A DNA stretch of 64,000 nucleotides. It comes from Cohnella nanjingensis. Lineage in GTDB: Bacteria; Bacillota; Bacilli; Paenibacillales; Paenibacillaceae. The notes beneath the pieces were generated by a model that saw only the letters and a program-made list of their open reading frames with translations, had not been told where the DNA came from and ran no database searches. The stretch is from contig NZ_JACJVP010000045.1 of NCBI RefSeq assembly GCF_014212125.1, forward strand, positions 60,257 through 124,256. The letters are read 5' to 3'. The first letter of the stretch is position 1; the number at the start of each line of letters is the position of its first letter. The position numbers were made by a program, and so were the translations under genes. Shown here piece after piece: positions 31,884 to 39,696 of the stretch.

Positions 31884-33194
31884 CTACTTGACCTGCTTGT
31901 CGGGTTTGACGAAGAAGAACACGAGCACGAGCGTCAAGAGCGACAAGCAAGAGACGGTAATGAATACCGTGCGATGGGAAATGTCCATCATCCAGCCGAA
32001 CAGCGGCGGACCGAAAGCGACGCCGAGAAACCGCAGGCTGCTGTACAGGGAGGTGATCATGCCCCGTTCCGCTTTGTCCACGACGCCCGTAATCATCGTC
32101 GTTAAGCAAGGCAAGAGCAGCCCGGTGCCGATGCTGCTGGCCGTCAGCAGACCGATAAAGACGTACAGGTTGTCTTTGTTGATCCAGACGGCGAGCCCCA
32201 GCGCCACGACCATCAGCGCCAGCCCGATGTTCATCAGCCACCGGATCAGCACCCCGTTCTTGCGGATAACGGCTCCGGTAATATAGGCCGTCGCGACCAT
32301 GCCGAACAGCGGGATGGCGAGCACGAAACCTTTGGTTACGCCTTTGATATTGTACGGCGTCTCCTCCAGGATATTGGACAGGAAAAACAAGACGCCGAAC
32401 AAAATGAACATGACCGTCGAGCCCGCCCAGAACGAGCAGATCAGCCAGCGGCCGTGTTTTTTGAACAGTTCCCCGATCTTGTGCACATACGGCTTCAGCG
32501 CCACGGGCGGCGCATTGCGCTTCGGTTCCTTTATGAGGAACAGGACGGCCGCGAGCGAAATGGCGCAGAATATCGGGAACGAGAAAAACACGGCGTACCA
32601 AACGATCAGGGCAAGCAGCGATCCCAGGATGGGACTGATCACCTTGCCCGAGCCGTTGGAGGCTTCGATCAGGCCCAGCGCTTTGCTCTCTTCGGCGTCC
32701 TTGTACAGATCGCCGACCAGCGCCATGGCGATCGGCGTCGTCCCGGCGGCGGCCACGCCCTGCACGGCTCGCGCGCCGAGCAGGAAGGCATAGGAATGCC
32801 AGACCGCGGCCATGCCGGAGAGGATGCCGGCGATGCCGTACAGGATCAGCGCGGGAATCATGACCGCCTTTCGGCTGAACCGGTCGGATAAGTATCCCGC
32901 GATCGGAATGATAAGACCGGCGGTAACCGAGAAAAGCGTAATGACGAGACTGCTCTGGAACGAGGTGATCTTGAGCTCCCTGGTCAACGTGGGGAGGATC
33001 GGCACGATCATCGAGTTGCCGAGCACGAGCACTAACGGGACGGATGCGAGCGCGGCGTATTCGAGCACTTTGCCCTTGACGCCGTTGCCCTTGCCTTTGC
33101 CCGAAGAGCCGCCGCCGCTAACGGTTGTCGCTCTAGGCTCCATCTCGCTCGTAAAGGTCACATTAAGCTTGGATTTCGCTTCCGAGGTTGCCAT
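31884..33194 (-). CDS. MFS drug-efflux-type transporter
   Basis: 436-residue protein with about 12 helices. LGNSMIVPILPTLTREL in helix 1, GYLSDRFSRKAVMIPALI in loop 2-3 and GARAVQGVAAAGTTPIAMAL in helix 5 (motif C-like) mark the multidrug exporter branch, similar to Bacillus YfmO/Bmr-like proteins. The ATG at 33194 follows AAGGAGGA; a longer open frame to 33443 has no site. A 45-residue Ser/Gly/Lys-rich cytosolic N-terminus precedes helix 1. It is divergent from the TlpA-like gene. Substrate unknown. Confidence 0.88.
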   Translation of the reverse strand: MATSEAKSKLNVTFTSEMEPRATTVSGGGSSGKGKGNGVKGKVLEYAALASVPLVLVLGNSMIVPILPTLTRELKITSFQSSLVITLFSVTAGLIIPIAGYLSDRFSRKAVMIPALILYGIAGILSGMAAVWHSYAFLLGARAVQGVAAAGTTPIAMALVGDLYKDAEESKALGLIEASNGSGKVISPILGSLLALIVWYAVFFSFPIFCAISLAAVLFLIKEPKRNAPPVALKPYVHKIGELFKKHGRWLICSFWAGSTVMFILFGVLFFLSNILEETPYNIKGVTKGFVLAIPLFGMVATAYITGAVIRKNGVLIRWLMNIGLALMVVALGLAVWINKDNLYVFIGLLTASSIGTGLLLPCLTTMITGVVDKAERGMITSLYSSLRFLGVAFGPPLFGWMMDISHRTVFITVSCLSLLTLVLVFFFVKPDKQVK

Positions 33195-33345
33195 CGGGCT
33201 CCTCCTTGTCGGGATATCGCGCTGAACAGAGGTAATGTGCCCGTTCCGCGGTTCGCCCATGCGCAAGCGGGGACAACCGGTTGGAATCCGGGCGGAGGTG
33301 CGGTATGATGGAAAGATCGAGAAGGGGTTTGAGGAGTGGAGCTTC

Positions 33346-33915
33346 ATGAAGCGCAATATTGTCATTCTGGGTATCGTCGTTGCAGCCATTATTGCCATTA
33401 TCGTATGGAACAACCAATCCCGGGCACCGTCCAAGGAGGCCAAGACGGGGAACCAAGCCTCCGCGGAAGCGTCCGCCGCGCCGATCGTCGGTTCCCCGGC
33501 GCCTTCCTATAAGCTTGCGTCGCTGGATGGCAATACGACCTACGAGGTGGGCGGCAAGCGCGATAAAGTGCTGATCGTCAATTTCTGGGCTTCCTGGTGC
33601 TGGCCTTGCGAACAGGAAGCGCCCGATTTGGTTAAGCTCTACGAGAAATACAAGAATTCGGTGGATCTGTACGCGGTGAACGCCACCAAATACGATACGG
33701 TAAGAGGCGCCAAGGACTTCGTGAAGGAACAGGCGCTGCCGTTCCCCATCATGATGGACAAAGACGGCAAGGTCGGCGACGATTACAAGGTGTTCTCCTA
33801 TCCGATCAGCTTTATCGTCGACCGCGAAGGCGTCGTCCAGCATCGGATCGACGGTCCGCAGCCGCTGGAGGAGTGGGCGAAGATGCTGGACCCTCTCGTT
33901 GGGAAGGCGTCCTAA
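33346..33915 (+). CDS. TlpA/ResA-like membrane-anchored thioredoxin
   Basis: 189-residue protein with an N-terminal membrane anchor (NIVILGIVVAAIIAIIVW), a 25-residue linker and a thioredoxin fold carrying NFWASWCWPCEQEAPDL. The active site CWPC is unusual; ResA and TlpA relatives typically have CEPC, CPPC or CGPC. The cis-Pro loop YPISFIVDREG is present. Such proteins act outside the membrane in disulfide reduction for cytochrome c maturation or spore formation. No ccm/res genes are adjacent, so its partner is unknown. The ATG at 33346 follows GAGGAG. Confidence 0.9.
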   Translation: MKRNIVILGIVVAAIIAIIVWNNQSRAPSKEAKTGNQASAEASAAPIVGSPAPSYKLASLDGNTTYEVGGKRDKVLIVNFWASWCWPCEQEAPDLVKLYEKYKNSVDLYAVNATKYDTVRGAKDFVKEQALPFPIMMDKDGKVGDDYKVFSYPISFIVDREGVVQHRIDGPQPLEEWAKMLDPLVGKAS

Positions 33916-33970
33916 GGACATGTATCGATAACGTTTCGTCGATCCGAACCGAAGTTCCGGCCGGCAATCC

Positions 33971-34010
33971 AGAAGCCTCCGTTTCGCCGCAAGGCGAAGC
34001 GGAGGCTTCT
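33971..34010. terminator. Stable hairpin between convergent tlpA-like and cimA genes
   Basis: The arms AGAAGCCTCCGTTTCGCC and GGCGAAGCGGAGGCTTCT form an 18-bp stem with one G-T pair and a short GCAA loop. No T-run follows on either strand, so its termination strength is uncertain. Confidence 0.6.
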
Positions 34011-34066
34011 TGGGTGAGCGTTAAGCGGGCGCAGTCGCGCCCGAGACGAAGGACGAAGCAGAAGGC

Positions 34067-35680
34067 TTAATGGTTGACCAGTCCGAGCGATTCGCGCGGC
34101 GCTTCCGGTTCGTAGTCGCTCTGGGCCATGCCGAGCAGCGCGTAGCGGATGCTGTCGATCAACGCTTCCCAGCTGGCTTCGATGACGTTCGAGGAGACGC
34201 CTACCGTGCTCCAGGTATCCTTGAAGTCGGTCGACTCGATCAGTACCCGCACCTTGGCCGCCGTCGTATCCTTCTCGTCCAGCACGCGGACTTTGTAGTC
34301 CGACAAGTGGATATCGTTGATCCCCGGATAAAACTGCATGAGCGCTTTGCGCAGCGCGCTGTCGAGGGCGTTGACCGGTCCGTTGCCTTCGGCGACCGTG
34401 TAGACCTGCTGCCCGCCTACGCTTAGCTTGACGATGGCCTCGGTCTGAATGCCGCTATGCGTCTTCTCGACCAGAATCTTGAACGATTCGACCGTGAACA
34501 CGTCGATCGAGTCGCCGTACGCATCCCGCAGCAGCAGCTCGAGCGAGGCATCGGCCCCTTCGAATTGATAGCCCTGGTGCTCCAGATCCTTGATCTTCTC
34601 GATCACGTCGCGGGACTTGGCGTTGTCGGTGCTGACCGTAAGGCCCATCTCCTGCGCCTTGGAGAGGATATTGCTCTGTCCGGCCAGCTCCGAGACGAGG
34701 ACCCGCTGCTTGTTGCCGACCAGCTCGGGAGAGATGTGCTCGTAGGTCTTCGAATCCTTCAGGATCGCCGAGACATGAATGCCGCCTTTGTGGGCGAACG
34801 CGGCCGTGCCGACATAAGGCTGGTTCACCGGCAGGACGACGTTGGCGATCTCGCCGACATAACGCGCGACGGTCGTCAGCGACTTCAGCTGTTCGTCCGT
34901 GATCGCGCGGTAGCCCATCTTCAGCTGCAGCGTCGGCAGGATCGAGCAGAGGTTCGCGTTGCCGCACCGTTCGCCGTACCCGTTGATCGTGCCTTGAATC
35001 TGCCGGGCTCCCGCAGTCACCGCCGCGAGCGTATTGGCAACGGCGAGCTCGCAGTCATTGTGCGTATGGATGCCGATCGGCGCCTGAATGATGCCGCTCA
35101 CGCGGGAGACGATCTCATGAATCTCGCTCGGGAGCGTGCCGCCGTTCGTATCGCAGAGCACGATCCAGTCGGCGCCGGCTTCCTTGGCTTTGGCGAGCGC
35201 GGCAAGCGCATAGTCGGGATTCGCCTTGTAGCCGTCGAAGAAGTGCTCCGAATCGAACACGGCTTCCATGCCGTGCCGCTTCACGTAGGCGATGGATTCG
35301 TAGATCATGGCCAGATTCTCTTCCAGCGTCGTCTGCAGGGCCGTGTGCACATGAAAGTCCCACGTCTTGCCGACCAGCGTCGCGGCTTGGGCGCCGGCTT
35401 CCACCAGATTCTTCAGGTTCACGTCCTGCTCGCAGTTGCTGTTCTTGCGGCGCGTGCTGCCGAAAGCGGTCAGCTTGGCCTGCAGATTCAGTTCGCGAGC
35501 GCGTCTGAAAAATTCGATATCTTTGCTGTTGCTGCCCGGATTGCCGCCTTCGATATAGTGAACGCCAAGAGCGTCGAGCTTCAGCGCGATCTTGACTTTG
35601 TCCTCCGCGGTCAAGCTGATGCCTTCGCCTTGGGTGCCGTCGCGGAGCGTGGTATCAAAGATGCTGATGGAAGTGGTCAT
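34067..35680 (-). CDS. cimA: (R)-citramalate synthase
   Basis: 537-residue DRE-TIM metallolyase of the citramalate/isopropylmalate synthase family; it condenses pyruvate and acetyl-CoA in the threonine-independent isoleucine route. Key segments are FDTTLRDGTQGEGISLT (near residue 8), IGIHTHNDCELAVANTLAA and GTINGYGERCGNANL, plus a C-terminal regulatory domain (about residues 410-520). Length and segments fit the CimA/LeuA2 group rather than LeuA. The ATG at 35680 follows TTAGGAGG by about 13 bases. An extended -10 promoter is upstream. No other ilv or leu genes are nearby. Confidence 0.92.
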   Translation of the reverse strand: MTTSISIFDTTLRDGTQGEGISLTAEDKVKIALKLDALGVHYIEGGNPGSNSKDIEFFRRARELNLQAKLTAFGSTRRKNSNCEQDVNLKNLVEAGAQAATLVGKTWDFHVHTALQTTLEENLAMIYESIAYVKRHGMEAVFDSEHFFDGYKANPDYALAALAKAKEAGADWIVLCDTNGGTLPSEIHEIVSRVSGIIQAPIGIHTHNDCELAVANTLAAVTAGARQIQGTINGYGERCGNANLCSILPTLQLKMGYRAITDEQLKSLTTVARYVGEIANVVLPVNQPYVGTAAFAHKGGIHVSAILKDSKTYEHISPELVGNKQRVLVSELAGQSNILSKAQEMGLTVSTDNAKSRDVIEKIKDLEHQGYQFEGADASLELLLRDAYGDSIDVFTVESFKILVEKTHSGIQTEAIVKLSVGGQQVYTVAEGNGPVNALDSALRKALMQFYPGINDIHLSDYKVRVLDEKDTTAAKVRVLIESTDFKDTWSTVGVSSNVIEASWEALIDSIRYALLGMAQSDYEPEAPRESLGLVNH

Positions 35681-35732
35681 GAAGTACGTGATGCCTCCTA
35701 ACTTCTAATGCATTGCGCAAACAATTTTATCT

Positions 35733-35742
35733 ATTATAGCAT
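35733..35742 (-). promoter_or_regulatory. Probable extended -10 promoter of cimA
   Basis: On the minus strand ATGCTATAAT reads as TG-N-TATAAT, 53 bases before the cimA start. TTGACA occurs just 10 bases upstream of it, too close to act as a normal -35. Confidence 0.55.
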
Positions 35743-35933
35743 GGCTCATGTCAAATGTAGAGAGCAGAGAGCCCGGTTCATCCGGCGCGGGACGCGGCTT
35801 CTAAGGCCTTCGGCAGGGGGCGCGAAGCGGGGAGTCCGAGCGCTTGCCCGATACGCCGTTAATGCGACGCGAGCCGCGAACGTATATAATAGAAGAAAAG
35901 GCCGGACGGCTGGGAGCGAAGGAGGCGGGCGCA

Positions 35934-37205
35934 TTGAGCGGGTCGCGGAGATACATCCTGCATATCGATATGAACGCCTTCTACTGCTCCGTGCATGCCG
36001 CCGAACAGCCGGAGCTGTACCAAGGAAAAGCGACGGCGGTCGCCGGCAGCGTCGAGCTGCGCAAAGGGATCGTCGTGACCAGCTCGTATGAAGCGCGGGC
36101 GCGCGGCGTGCGTACCGGCATGACCGTTCGCGAGGCGCTGCGGGCCTGCCCCGAGCTGATCATGATCGCCCCCGACTTTCATCTGTACCGCCGCTATTCC
36201 CGCGCCTTTCTGCGCATCGCCGGCAATTATACGCCGCAGGTGGAGGCGGTGTCGATCGACGAATGCTTCCTCGACGTCACGGGCAGCGGGCAATTCGGCA
36301 CGCCCGTCGACATCGCGGAGACGATCCGCCGCCGGGTGAAGGACGAGCTCGGCCTGCCTTGCTCCATCGGCATCGCGCCGAACAAGCTGCTCGCCAAGAT
36401 GGCTTCCGATATGCGCAAGCCGGATGCCGTCACGGTGCTTCGCAGACGCGAGGTGCCGCAGCTCCTCTGGGGCAAGCCGTGCCAAACATTGTATGGGATC
36501 GGCCGCAAGACCGCGGACAAGCTACTAAGGATGAACATCCGGACGATCGGGGAGCTCGCGGCCGCCGAGGAGCGGCTTCTGACGGATAAATTCGGCGTCT
36601 ACGGCGCCTGGATGAAGCGGGCGGCCCACGGTTTGGACGACGCGCCCGTCGAGCTGATCTCGGAGGCGGCCAAGTCGATCGGGCATACGACGACGCTGCC
36701 GGCCGATCTGACGACGCGAGACGAATACCGCCGGGTGCTCCTGAATCTGGCGGATCAGACGACGCGCCGCATGCGGCGGCAGCTCATGATGTGCCAGACG
36801 GTGCAGATCACGATCCGGGATCCGGACATGAAGACGATCACCCGGTCGACGACGATGGACGTGCCGACCGACGCGGCGGAGGACGTGCATCGGGAAGCCT
36901 GCCGGCTGATGGACCGGCACTGGCAGACCGGCTCGCCCGTCCGGCTGCTCGGCATCACGCTGCAGGGGCTGTCTCCCAAGACGGAGACGGCCGTCCAGCT
37001 GGATCTGTTCGGCTACGAGGAGGCGCCGCGCAAGGCGGAGCTGATCTCCGTCATGGATCGCTTGCGGGACAAGTTCGGGGAGAGCGCCGTCCTCACGGCC
37101 GGCATGCTGACCGACGATCCGTCCGCGCTCATTCGCAACACCCGTACCCGGGGGACGTCGCTCCAGACCGACTTCTTAAGAGAGCGCAGCCACGACGATC
37201 CCTAA
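35934..37205 (+). CDS. dinB: DNA polymerase IV (Y family)
   Basis: 423-residue translesion polymerase. Catalytic motifs are LHIDMNAFYCSVHAAE (first Asp, with Asn in the second acidic position) and VSIDECFLDVTGSG (Asp-Glu pair). The helix-hairpin-helix segment TLYGIGRKTADKLLRMNI follows. A near-canonical beta-clamp motif QLDLFG lies in the little-finger/C-terminal region. The start is TTG 35934, 8 bases after AAGGAGG; the longer frame from 35844 has no site. A TATAAT-like sequence lies at about 35884-35890. No exact LexA box was found in its upstream region. Confidence 0.93.
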   Translation: MSGSRRYILHIDMNAFYCSVHAAEQPELYQGKATAVAGSVELRKGIVVTSSYEARARGVRTGMTVREALRACPELIMIAPDFHLYRRYSRAFLRIAGNYTPQVEAVSIDECFLDVTGSGQFGTPVDIAETIRRRVKDELGLPCSIGIAPNKLLAKMASDMRKPDAVTVLRRREVPQLLWGKPCQTLYGIGRKTADKLLRMNIRTIGELAAAEERLLTDKFGVYGAWMKRAAHGLDDAPVELISEAAKSIGHTTTLPADLTTRDEYRRVLLNLADQTTRRMRRQLMMCQTVQITIRDPDMKTITRSTTMDVPTDAAEDVHREACRLMDRHWQTGSPVRLLGITLQGLSPKTETAVQLDLFGYEEAPRKAELISVMDRLRDKFGESAVLTAGMLTDDPSALIRNTRTRGTSLQTDFLRERSHDDP

Positions 37206-37239
37206 CGCCGCCCAGAACGGTATCATCTTCAATTTCGTT

Positions 37240-37268
37240 TGATCTCCGATCTCTTTTGTATTATATTG
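37240..37268 (+). promoter_or_regulatory. Promoter of the ferredoxin gene
   Basis: TTGATC (37240-37245) and TATATT (37263-37268), 17 bp apart, about 62 bases before the start codon. Confidence 0.75.
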
Positions 37269-37330
37269 AACTTCAGAGGTCCTAGTTTCGCGTAATTGAG
37301 CGAGATTGAATTTTTTAGGAGGTTCATCCC

Positions 37331-37567
37331 ATGGCTAAATTCACTTATGTTGATAAAGACACCTGTATCGCTTGCGGCGCCTGCGGCGCGACGGCTCCCG
37401 ATATTTACGATTACGACGACGAAGGACTTGCGGAAGTCATCTTCGGCAACGACGGCAACCATGGCAATACCGAGATTCCGGAGGATCTGTACGACGATCT
37501 TCAAGACGCTTCGGACGGTTGCCCGACGGATTCCATCAAGATTGCGGACGGCCCCTTCAACATGTAA
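37331..37567 (+). CDS. fer: 4Fe-4S ferredoxin
   Basis: 78-residue acidic ferredoxin of the Bacillus type with one 4Fe-4S cluster. Ligands are the three cysteines of TCIACGACGATAPD (residues 12-18) and the distant cysteine in DGCPTDSIKIA (near residue 65); Cys order C-x2-C-x2-C ... C-P is complete. The ATG at 37331 follows AGGAGGTTCATCCC. It has its own promoter and terminator and so is monocistronic. It probably donates electrons to cytochrome P450-, desaturase- or radical-enzyme-type partners, but no partner is adjacent. Confidence 0.95.
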   Translation: MAKFTYVDKDTCIACGACGATAPDIYDYDDEGLAEVIFGNDGNHGNTEIPEDLYDDLQDASDGCPTDSIKIADGPFNM

Positions 37568-37583
37568 TTTTACGACTGCGATC

Positions 37584-37622
37584 CACCCTCTATCGGGCTT
37601 TCGGCCCGGAGAGGGTTTTTTT
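37584..37622 (+). terminator. Terminator of the ferredoxin gene
   Basis: ACCCTCT pairs with AGAGGGT with an inner stem CGGGC/GCCCG, followed by TTTTTT. It is 17 bases after the stop. Confidence 0.85.
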
Positions 37623-37793
37623 GCGTCTTTTCAAGGCGTTCCCGTCCGCATTCCCGCCTACAGACACGACCGCCGTCCTTTTCGGTCAAAAACCTAGGAC
37701 GCGCGCCCTCATTTTTTGACAAAATCCAACACAGCCGCTAGGACTTCCATTATACTAAAAGCAATGCCAAGATTTACATAGGTGGGTTCCGAG

Positions 37794-39632
37794 TTGAGAG
37801 AGAGAATCAAACGGATCGCGATCGCGATGAACGTCGTGCTCCTGCTTGCCGTCTTCTTCGTCGATCAGGAGCGGTGGCTGCGGCGCCTGGACGCGCTGCT
37901 GTTCGACGCCAACATGCGGCAGGCCGCGACGCATCTGCCGAAGGATATCGTCGTCGTCGCGATCGACAACGATTCCCTGGCCGAGTTGGGCCGATTTCCG
38001 TGGGATCGCGCCGTTTACGCGCCGTTCCTCGACATGCTGAATCAGCCGGACGGCAAGCCGAAGGCGATCGCCTTCGACATCCTGTTCAACGACGCATCCG
38101 ACCCGGACAGCGACCGGGCTTTCGCGGAAGCGCTCTCCTCTTCGGACAACGTCATCCTGCCGGTCATCGGCGTCACCGAGGGGGACGTATTCGGCAAGCG
38201 CGAGGCCCGTCCCGACAAATGGCTCGCGGTCGACCGGCTGGATGCGCCGCTCCCGATGTTCGCCGAGCATGCGAAGCTGGCCAACATCAACCGCGTCGTC
38301 AGCCCGGACGGGGTCATCCGCCAGACGTGGCTGAAGCTGGCGACTCCGGACGGTCAGGTCGTGCCGTCGCTCGCCTACGAGGCGGCCCGAATGGCCGGGG
38401 CGGACCTCAGCCGGTACGACGGCATGACCGATCCGGCGGGACTGTTCGAATCCGGAAGCGCGGTCGCCAAAAACACGCTCACGATCGACTACCATCTGAA
38501 TACGGAGGACGTCACGACCGTCTCCTTCAGCCGCGTGCTGAACGGCGAGATCGATCCGACCGTATTCAAGGACGCCGTCGTCCTCGTCGGCTTCACCGCG
38601 ACCGGGCTGTCCGACGCGTCCGGACAGGACAGCGGGGCGACTCCGATCGAGAAGAAGATGCAGCTCGTTTACGTCCATGCCAATATCGTCAACCAGCTGC
38701 TGAACGGCAGCAGCGTCTCTTATCCGCCGGCATGGACCCTTCTCCTCGGCGAGCTGCTGCTGTTCGCCGCGTTCGCAATCCTGCCTTGGCGGCTCAAAAA
38801 CGTCATCTCCATCCTCGCGTTCCTCGCCGTCGCCGGCGCCCTGCTCTACGGCCAGATGGAACTCTATCGGGCATCCGCGCTGCAAATCCGGGTGGCGGAC
38901 GCGATCCTGGCCATTACGCTCGCTTATCTGACTAACGTCTCCCTCAAGTCCTATCTCGAAAGCGCGCAAAAGCAATTCGTCACGCGCCAGTTCGGCCGTT
39001 ACATTTCCCCGGATCTGGTCCGGCAGATCGTCGCCCGGGATATCGACATCAAGCTCGGCGGGGACGCCAAGCAGATCACGGTCCTATTCCTCGATATTCG
39101 CGGCTTTACGCCGCTCTCGGAGAAGCTGACGCCGCCCGAGCTCGTCGATACGCTGAACACGATGTTCAATATGATCACCGAGACGACGCTCCGGCATCGG
39201 GGCACGATCGACAAATTCATCGGGGACGCGGCCATGATCCTATTCAACGCGCCGCTGGACGTAGAGGAACACGAACGGTTGGCGGTACGGACGGCCTACG
39301 AGATTCAGCAAGGCATGGTCGACATTCGGGAACGGATCCGCGAGCGCTACGGCTGCGAAGTGAACGTCGGCATCGGCATTCACGCGGGCCAGGCGGTCGT
39401 CGGCAATATCGGCTCCTATTTGCGGGTCGACTATACGGCGATCGGGGACAACGTCAACATCGCGGCCCGGATCGAGTCGCAGACGAAGCCCGGGCAGATC
39501 ATGGTTTCCGAGGCCGTCTTCGAGCGGACGCGGAAGAATTTCCGCTACGACGATGGGGAAGATCGTTTGTTCAAGGGCAAGTCGCAGCCCATTCGGGTGT
39601 ATACGCTGTTAGGTCCGGCTTCGGCCGACTAA
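37794..39632 (+). CDS. CHASE2-domain class III adenylate/guanylate cyclase
   Basis: 612-residue membrane sensor. An N-terminal helix (RIAIAMNVVLLLAVFFV), an extracellular CHASE2 domain (about residues 35-310, with VVVAIDNDSLAELGRFPWDR and AFDILF), three helices (about 315-390) and a cytosolic class III cyclase domain (about 430-610) are visible. Catalytic residues are present: metal Asp in FLDIRGFTPLSE and KFIGDAAMILFNAP, and the transition-state Asn/Arg in AIGDNVNIAARIE. The Lys in DKFIGD favours ATP as substrate. The start TTG 37794 follows AGGTGGG by 7 bases. It heads an operon with FecR and NHL genes. Confidence 0.92.
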   Translation: MRERIKRIAIAMNVVLLLAVFFVDQERWLRRLDALLFDANMRQAATHLPKDIVVVAIDNDSLAELGRFPWDRAVYAPFLDMLNQPDGKPKAIAFDILFNDASDPDSDRAFAEALSSSDNVILPVIGVTEGDVFGKREARPDKWLAVDRLDAPLPMFAEHAKLANINRVVSPDGVIRQTWLKLATPDGQVVPSLAYEAARMAGADLSRYDGMTDPAGLFESGSAVAKNTLTIDYHLNTEDVTTVSFSRVLNGEIDPTVFKDAVVLVGFTATGLSDASGQDSGATPIEKKMQLVYVHANIVNQLLNGSSVSYPPAWTLLLGELLLFAAFAILPWRLKNVISILAFLAVAGALLYGQMELYRASALQIRVADAILAITLAYLTNVSLKSYLESAQKQFVTRQFGRYISPDLVRQIVARDIDIKLGGDAKQITVLFLDIRGFTPLSEKLTPPELVDTLNTMFNMITETTLRHRGTIDKFIGDAAMILFNAPLDVEEHERLAVRTAYEIQQGMVDIRERIRERYGCEVNVGIGIHAGQAVVGNIGSYLRVDYTAIGDNVNIAARIESQTKPGQIMVSEAVFERTRKNFRYDDGEDRLFKGKSQPIRVYTLLGPASAD

Positions 39633-39696
39633 ATCCGGATGGTCTCATTTTCATATCGGCATGGAATGCAATGTTCATTTCAAGGAGGAATCCGAG

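Noticed and set aside
35844..35933. LexA box before dinB
   Set aside because: GAACGTATATAA has only one good half-site; the second half GTTC is missing.
37716..37756. TTGACA with TATACT promoter before the CHASE2 cyclase gene
   Set aside because: The spacing is 29 bp, too long for a vegetative promoter; the real promoter was not identified.
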